A DNA stretch of 64,000 nucleotides from Thiodiazotropha sp040506275. GTDB lineage: Bacteria > Pseudomonadota > Gammaproteobacteria > Chromatiales > Chromatiaceae. Below the pieces are notes generated by a model. That model ran no database searches. It had not been told where the DNA came from and was given only the letters and a program-made list of their open reading frames with translations. The translations under genes and the position numbers were made by a program. Positions 61,062-64,000 of this stretch are shown one piece after another; position 1 is the first letter of the stretch, and every line of letters starts with the position of its first letter. The stretch spans positions 131,801 through 195,800 of the forward strand of contig JBEVXD010000008.1 of NCBI GenBank assembly GCA_040506275.1, in the 5' to 3' direction.

Positions 61062-61373
61062 GTGCCGCATATAAAAGCATTTTTAAGTACATTTTTTGCA
61101 GCATTAGCTAATGGACAAGCTACGATAAGAAATTATTATGTTGCTAGGTGGCTTGTAGGATTAGCTATGCGTTTGGCTTTTGAGCCTTACTCTTACTCTA
61201 TGGCGCATGCTGTAGCGGCAAGAACAGAAAATATTAAGAAAAATAAAGAACAAGTATTAGCTAGTATCAAATTATCACTAGAATACATAGATGGAACTAA
61301 AGAAATACAAGGATTTAGGGAGATTGTAAAAATGCGAGAAAAATTGATAAAGCTAAGAGAAAGTTATCAGTGA
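61062..61373 (+). CDS. Cassette-encoded small helical protein
   Basis: Protein of 103 residues, not recognised. Residues about 4-45 are amphipathic to hydrophobic helix (A-F-L-S-T-F-F-A-A-L, W-L-V-G-L-A-M-R-L-A-F) and the rest is a basic coiled coil (K-K-N-K-E-Q-V, K-M-R-E-K-L-I-K-L-R-E). GTG start. It might attach to the membrane face; no function can be assigned. Confidence 0.5.
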   Translation: MPHIKAFLSTFFAALANGQATIRNYYVARWLVGLAMRLAFEPYSYSMAHAVAARTENIKKNKEQVLASIKLSLEYIDGTKEIQGFREIVKMREKLIKLRESYQ

Positions 61374-61383
61374 TGTCAAAAAT

Positions 61384-61470
61384 AAATCTAACAAAAAGTT
61401 CAACAACGCTCGTTCCTCGCTCGGACAGCCTACGTTGCGCTACGGCTGCCGGTTAACTTGGCGTTAGTGG
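61384..61470 (+). repeat. attC site 3, array 2
   Basis: AAATCTAACAAAAAG.. to ..TTGGCGTTAGTGG with a long stem (CTCGTTCCTCGCTCGGACAG and its partner). Confidence 0.9.
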
Positions 61471-61482
61471 TCAAAAAGTGCT

Positions 61483-61878
61483 ATGAACCAAGTAATACAT
61501 TTCAAAACCTCAATGTTTGATGTAACAAAGGAAAGGAGAAATCCCATTAACCCAATTTATGGATTATCACTTCTGGAATGGTTAAGGGAAGAGCTTAAGG
61601 GCCAACTAGAAATATCAGAACCTGATGCGGAAGATTGGGGTTGGTACAGTGAATTGGAATATGAAGGTAGCAAATATTTAATCGGGGCGTGTGCGTATTT
61701 CGAAGAAGGGGATGCCCCAACTACTGAAATAGAGTGGGTGTTTCAGGTTGATAAATACCGTAGTTTTAAAGAAAAGCTATTCGGCAAAAACAAAATGAGC
61801 GAATTAGATAGCTGTTTTGTCTTCTTTAAAGAGCTGTTTGAAAAATACTCCAGCATAAAAGATGTTGAAGTTGCGTAG
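61483..61878 (+). CDS. Cassette-encoded acidic hypothetical protein
   Basis: Soluble protein of 131 residues, pI strongly acidic, rich in Glu, Trp and Tyr (E-D-W-G-W-Y-S-E-L-E-Y-E-G). The beginning M-N-Q-V-I-H-F-K-T-S-M-F-D-V and the segment G-L-S-L-L-E-W-L resemble proteins I recall from other integron cassettes annotated only as hypothetical. No membrane segment. The stop is 1 base before attC. Confidence 0.55.
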   Translation: MNQVIHFKTSMFDVTKERRNPINPIYGLSLLEWLREELKGQLEISEPDAEDWGWYSELEYEGSKYLIGACAYFEEGDAPTTEIEWVFQVDKYRSFKEKLFGKNKMSELDSCFVFFKELFEKYSSIKDVEVA

Positions 61879-61941
61879 CCACTAACAAGCGCGTTAATTA
61901 GGACGCTCGCAAGCTCGCGCCCATTACGCGAGCGTTAAATG
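61879..61941 (+). repeat. attC site 4, array 2
   Basis: CCACTAACAAGCGCG.. to ..GAGCGTTAAATG, 63 bases, centre GGACGCTCG..CTCGCGCCC. Confidence 0.92.
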
Positions 61942-61959
61942 ATAAAAGGAAAGTGAGCA

Positions 61960-62436
61960 TTGCTGAATCAAAAGATGTTATTTATTCTATTATTATTGCA
62001 TGGCATTCTCGCGTGTGCTTCTGATTTTCGACTAACAGAGGGCATGATAAAGAAAGCATTGCGTGAAGTAGATGAGTCAATTTTAAGTAAAGATATCGAC
62101 AGGCTAAGCAAGACTCTTGCTGACAAAGTAATAATTGAATTACATCTGACAACCCCGTGCGGAATAGATAATAACATCATAGGAAAAGAACAATATTTAA
62201 ATGGCACACTGGAAGCATGGACTTCAGATGATCGTTATAAATATCAAAGAATAAATTCCATTATATTTATAGAAAATAACAAGCTAAAGTCAAAATCAAA
62301 AATACACGAAATATTTGTTTTAAACGGTAAGACTGTAACTTTAGTCAGCAATGATGATGTAAGATATGAAGAGAGAGATGGATATGCAGTTGCCGTTTCA
62401 ATCATTGCCACTATCAATTCAAATGTATGCATTTAA
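61960..62436 (+). CDS. Cassette-encoded exported NTF2/SnoaL-like protein
   Basis: Protein of 158 residues. A signal peptide (about 1-20, ending A-C-A-S) leads into a mature part that looks like the NTF2/SnoaL alpha-beta cone: helix A-L-R-E-V-D-E-S-I-L-S-K-D-I-D-R-L-S-K-T-L-A-D, then beta strands. L-A-C may also be a lipobox (Cys 19). No catalytic pair is evident. TTG start. The stop codon lies in the next attC. Confidence 0.6.
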   Translation: MLNQKMLFILLLLHGILACASDFRLTEGMIKKALREVDESILSKDIDRLSKTLADKVIIELHLTTPCGIDNNIIGKEQYLNGTLEAWTSDDRYKYQRINSIIFIENNKLKSKSKIHEIFVLNGKTVTLVSNDDVRYEERDGYAVAVSIIATINSNVCI

Positions 62437-62491
62437 CAATAAATTCGAGAGGGACGCTCGTACCTCGCGCCCCTCAATTAGGCGTTAGATT
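62430..62491 (+). repeat. attC site 5, array 2
   Basis: CATTTAACAATAAATTCGAG.. to ..AGGCGTTAGATT, 62 bases, centre GGGACGCTCG-tac-CTCGCGCCCC, nearly perfect palindrome. Confidence 0.92.
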
Positions 62492-62510
62492 TAAAAAAGA
62501 AATAATACAG

Positions 62511-62732
62511 ATGAGCGATTTCGACTATGACAAGGCTGAAAAGGAACTGAAGTTAGCGATTGAAGAATTAAAAAAGATGGAAGGCAAAAGCCAAGGTCCA
62601 CCTTATTGTTCGTTTTGCCGTAGAGGAAAAGGGCAATATCTGTGCTGCGTAGAAGGGCCTGGAAATATAAGAATATGCGATACATGCATTATGGAGGCTC
62701 ATAGCTTAGTCATAAAAGAGTGTTTCAAATAA
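62511..62732 (+). CDS. Cassette-encoded free-standing ClpX-type zinc finger
   Basis: Protein of 73 residues. An N-terminal acidic helix (D-Y-D-K-A-E-K-E-L-K-L-A-I-E-E-L) is followed by P-Y-C-S-F-C-R-R-G-K and, 18 residues on, I-R-I-C-D-T-C-I-M-E-A-H. This is the C4 zinc-binding domain of ClpX (Y-C-S-F-C-G..I-C-D-x-C) without any AAA+ domain. In ClpX this domain dimerises and docks adaptors such as SspB. A solo version might compete with ClpX or recruit it (inference). Normal full-length ClpX is not in the window. ATG 62511 chosen. Confidence 0.8.
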   Translation: MSDFDYDKAEKELKLAIEELKKMEGKSQGPPYCSFCRRGKGQYLCCVEGPGNIRICDTCIMEAHSLVIKECFK

Positions 62733-62740
62733 ACAATGAA

Positions 62741-62825
62741 AAATCTAACCAGAAAATCATGTCGCTCACTATCGTTCGCTGGGACGCTCCGCTTCGCTGC
62801 GCGCCCCATATCTTGGCGTTAGAAC
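62741..62825 (+). repeat. attC site 6, array 2
   Basis: AAATCTAACCAGAAAATC.. to ..TTGGCGTTAGAAC, 85 bases with TGGGACGCTCCGC/GCGCGCCCCA arms. Confidence 0.9.
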
Positions 62826-62830
62826 TAAAA

Positions 62831-63097
62831 ATGAAAAAGAGGGATTTTACTGAAATACTACCGTTTGCCATCGCGTTACTAAGCACTACCATCTATTTTG
62901 GAATGCAGCATGAAATATACGAGTGGTATTTAAGGCCGGCAATCGCAATAGGAATCACTGTCATTGGTATTGTCACTGGCTGGTATTACGTAGAAAAAAA
63001 TGGAAGAAATGGCGTCATTTTCCTAGGAGTAAGTTTATGCGTCTTACTACTATTTATAGAAATACCAATAACTATTCTAGGTATGGCATGGAACTGA
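62831..63097 (+). CDS. Cassette-encoded three-helix membrane protein
   Basis: Protein of 88 residues, not recognised. Helices at about 8-25, 33-50 and 58-80, with basic M-K-K-R start and K-N-G-R-N-G loop (positive-inside). ATG 62831 lies 6 bases after the cassette core, so no ribosome site of its own is possible; translation may be leaderless or coupled. A longer frame from 62720 reads across the attC and is unlikely. Confidence 0.5.
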   Translation: MKKRDFTEILPFAIALLSTTIYFGMQHEIYEWYLRPAIAIGITVIGIVTGWYYVEKNGRNGVIFLGVSLCVLLLFIEIPITILGMAWN

Positions 63098-63109
63098 TGG
63101 ATGCGAAGA

Positions 63110-63192
63110 GTTCTAACAAGCGGGTCAAGAGCGCTCCCTTTGGTCGCTGGGACCTCCGCTACGCTGCGGCGCCTTACCCAAAACGTTATGAG
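63110..63192 (+). repeat. attC site 7, array 2
   Basis: GTTCTAACAAGCGGGTC.. to ..AAAACGTTATGAG, 83 bases with TGGGACCTCCGC/GCGGCGCC arms. Confidence 0.9.
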
Positions 63193-63213
63193 ACTTATGA
63201 TTGGCTTCCGTGA

Positions 63214-63843
63214 ATGAATAAAAATCAACAAATAGTATTGTTTTTTATACTTTCTGTATTGATGTCATCATGTGCATTGATCATTCCAAAGAGAGAATGG
63301 AGTGAGGCAGAATCATTCCGAACAAAACTATCGTGTGGGCAATCAATTAAGGATATATCAGAGATTGCATTAAAATTTGGTGTTACAAAAATCAATAACC
63401 CCAAACATCAATATGCATCTTTTGAGAAGTCAGGCACAACTTTCCAGTTTTATTTTAATGATTTTGGCTTGGAATCTTTTCAAGAAATGAGATTTTCTGG
63501 CAGTTGTTTAACATGCCTAGACGCCTCTGTTAGATCTTACTTGTGTAAGGATAAAAAAACTGGTTATCCTATGTTGCATATTGAGGCCCCACCAGAACTG
63601 TTTGGTGCCACGATATATCTTAATGCAAATAAACTTGGTCAGCTGTGTAATAAATGTGGCCCTAAAGCAACTCTAAATATTGGCATTCATGAATTAAATT
63701 TTGGAATCCATACCCTGACTTTTAAAAAAGAGGGATATATCCTTCTAAAGGATAACTTTGAATATCTTCCAAAGAGCTATTGGCCTAAACAGCAAAGCAT
63801 TTTTGTGAAGGTTGATGCAGGCCAATTAGCTAGGTTCAAATGA
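63214..63843 (+). CDS. Cassette-encoded lipoprotein with PEGA-like domain
   Basis: Protein of 209 residues. A signal peptide ending L-M-S-S-C-A gives a lipid Cys at about 20. Residues 110-200 look like a PEGA-type beta sandwich (L-H-I-E-A-P-P-E-L-F-G-A-T-I-Y-L-N..., L-N-F-G-I-H-T-L-T-F-K-K-E-G-Y). Several cysteines occur in pairs (C-L-T-C, C-N-K-C). The envelope location is clear but the role is not. The stop codon is just before the truncated last attC. Confidence 0.65.
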   Translation: MNKNQQIVLFFILSVLMSSCALIIPKREWSEAESFRTKLSCGQSIKDISEIALKFGVTKINNPKHQYASFEKSGTTFQFYFNDFGLESFQEMRFSGSCLTCLDASVRSYLCKDKKTGYPMLHIEAPPELFGATIYLNANKLGQLCNKCGPKATLNIGIHELNFGIHTLTFKKEGYILLKDNFEYLPKSYWPKQQSIFVKVDAGQLARFK

Positions 63844-63849
63844 GTATTT

Positions 63850-63880
63850 CTCATAACAATAAGCTAAACACGGACTTCGG
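63850..63880 (+). repeat. Truncated attC site 8, array 2
   Basis: CTCATAACAATAAG (exact complement of the cassette start GTTATGAG at 63185) is followed by only some 17 bases before the IS-like sequence. The R' half with GTTRRRY is not present, so insertion split this site. Confidence 0.75.
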
Positions 63881-64000
63881 AAATTCCCCTAAAAAAGTAG
63901 ACACCTCAATCTAACAGAAATAGAGGTGTTAAAATGGCAAGATCAGGATTAAGAAAGGTTAATCGATACTCAGAATCGTTTAAGGCAACAGCAGTCAAGT
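63881..64000 (+). mobile_element. Left end of an IS3-family-like element
   Basis: AAATTCCCCTAAAAAAGTAGACACC resembles the CCCC-TAAAAAGTAGACACC left ends of IS3-type elements, and a transposase OrfA frame begins 53 bases later. The boundary to the base cannot be set without the other end. It inserted into the last attC. Confidence 0.6.
63934..64000 (+). CDS. Transposase OrfA, 5' part (runs off window)
   Basis: The first 22 residues, M-A-R-S-G-L-R-K-V-N-R-Y-S-E-S-F-K-A-T-A-V-K, fit the N-terminus of IS3-family OrfA (R-Y-S-x-x-F-K-x-x-A-V). AGAGGT stands 6 bases before the ATG. Its ribosome site lies in the right arm of an inverted repeat (ACACCTC at 63901-63907, GAGGTGT at 63923-63929), which could sequester it and limit translation from outside transcripts. 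Confidence 0.7.
   Translation, partial: MARSGLRKVNRYSESFKATAVK

Larger units (their letters stand above)
60139..63880 (+). mobile_element. Integron cassette array 2 (eight cassettes)
   Basis: Seven intact attC sites and one truncated one separate eight single-gene cassettes, all plus strand, divergent from the intI remnant. Each begins and ends with complementary bases, for example GTTATACGC with GCGTATAAC and GTTATGAG with CTCATAAC. All are AT-rich compared with the gltBD side. The last attC is cut by an IS-like element. Two cassettes share ends GTTAGATTT/AAATCTAAC with the first one. Confidence 0.92.

Noticed and set aside
59281..63900. CRISPR array, suggested by regularly spaced repeats
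   Set aside because: The repeats are 60-90-base palindromic attC sites with different sequences and gene-length spacing, not short identical direct repeats.

Overview
The window is chromosomal DNA of a gammaproteobacterium. The evidence is the order mrcA | pilMNOPQ-aroK-aroB-damX-like-gltBD (the arrangement known from Pseudomonas and relatives), plus sucCD, gltA, uvrD, hemW, rof, rpmE and a PEP-CTERM protein with a sigma-54-type promoter. The genus cannot be fixed from sequence reading alone. A PEP-CTERM-carrying environmental or sulfur-oxidiser-like lineage (Chromatiales/Sedimenticola-like) is a guess. No rRNA, tRNA or CRISPR array was seen. LAYOUT: 0-4 kb has an AI-2E-type permease, a PEP-CTERM exported protein and two envelope lipoproteins. 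4.3-9.1 kb is an iron/peroxide-stress locus: rubrerythrin, a CCG-type Fe-S oxidoreductase, an encapsulated-ferritin-like protein and DUF3501 on the minus strand, divergent from a Fur-family regulator and followed by a di-heme cytochrome c peroxidase. Both promoter regions carry a TTTAGAA-N3-TTCTAAA-like palindrome, so this looks like one small Irr/PerR-type regulon. 9.2-22 kb is housekeeping: glucokinase, UvrD, a TRAP binding protein, HemW, a GGDEF/EAL protein, an H-NS-like protein, Rof, L31, a nuclease and an unusual phosphofructokinase. 22.5-27.8 kb is a cassette array without an integrase (a CALIN): four clear attC sites, a three-gene cassette (HxlR regulator, SDR, double cupin) with an exact 11-bp terminal inverted match, and a decayed attC after a DUF3303 gene. 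27.8-38.8 kb holds a LysE exporter, GNAT, a TlpA fusion, dienelactone hydrolase, PPK2, sucCD and a KamA-family radical SAM protein. 39.2-59.2 kb is gltA, mrcA and the pil/aro/glt block. 59.3-64 kb is a second integron: a frameshifted and truncated integron integrase, an attI junction, eight cassettes separated by seven intact attC sites, and a last attC cut by what looks like the left end of an IS3-family element that runs off the window. HOW IT FITS TOGETHER: the two cassette regions lie about 32 kb apart, both read on the plus strand, and contain nearly all the unrecognised small proteins of the window. Most of these are membrane or exported proteins, one is a free-standing ClpX-type zinc finger. 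Every intact cassette shows the expected complementarity between its first and last 8 or more bases, which lets its ends be set to the base. The local integrase is broken, so any present cassette movement would need an integrase in trans. The most novel material is in the cassettes and in the encapsulin-less EncFtn-like protein with its predicted Irr-type operators. No complete new multi-gene system could be proven from sequence alone.
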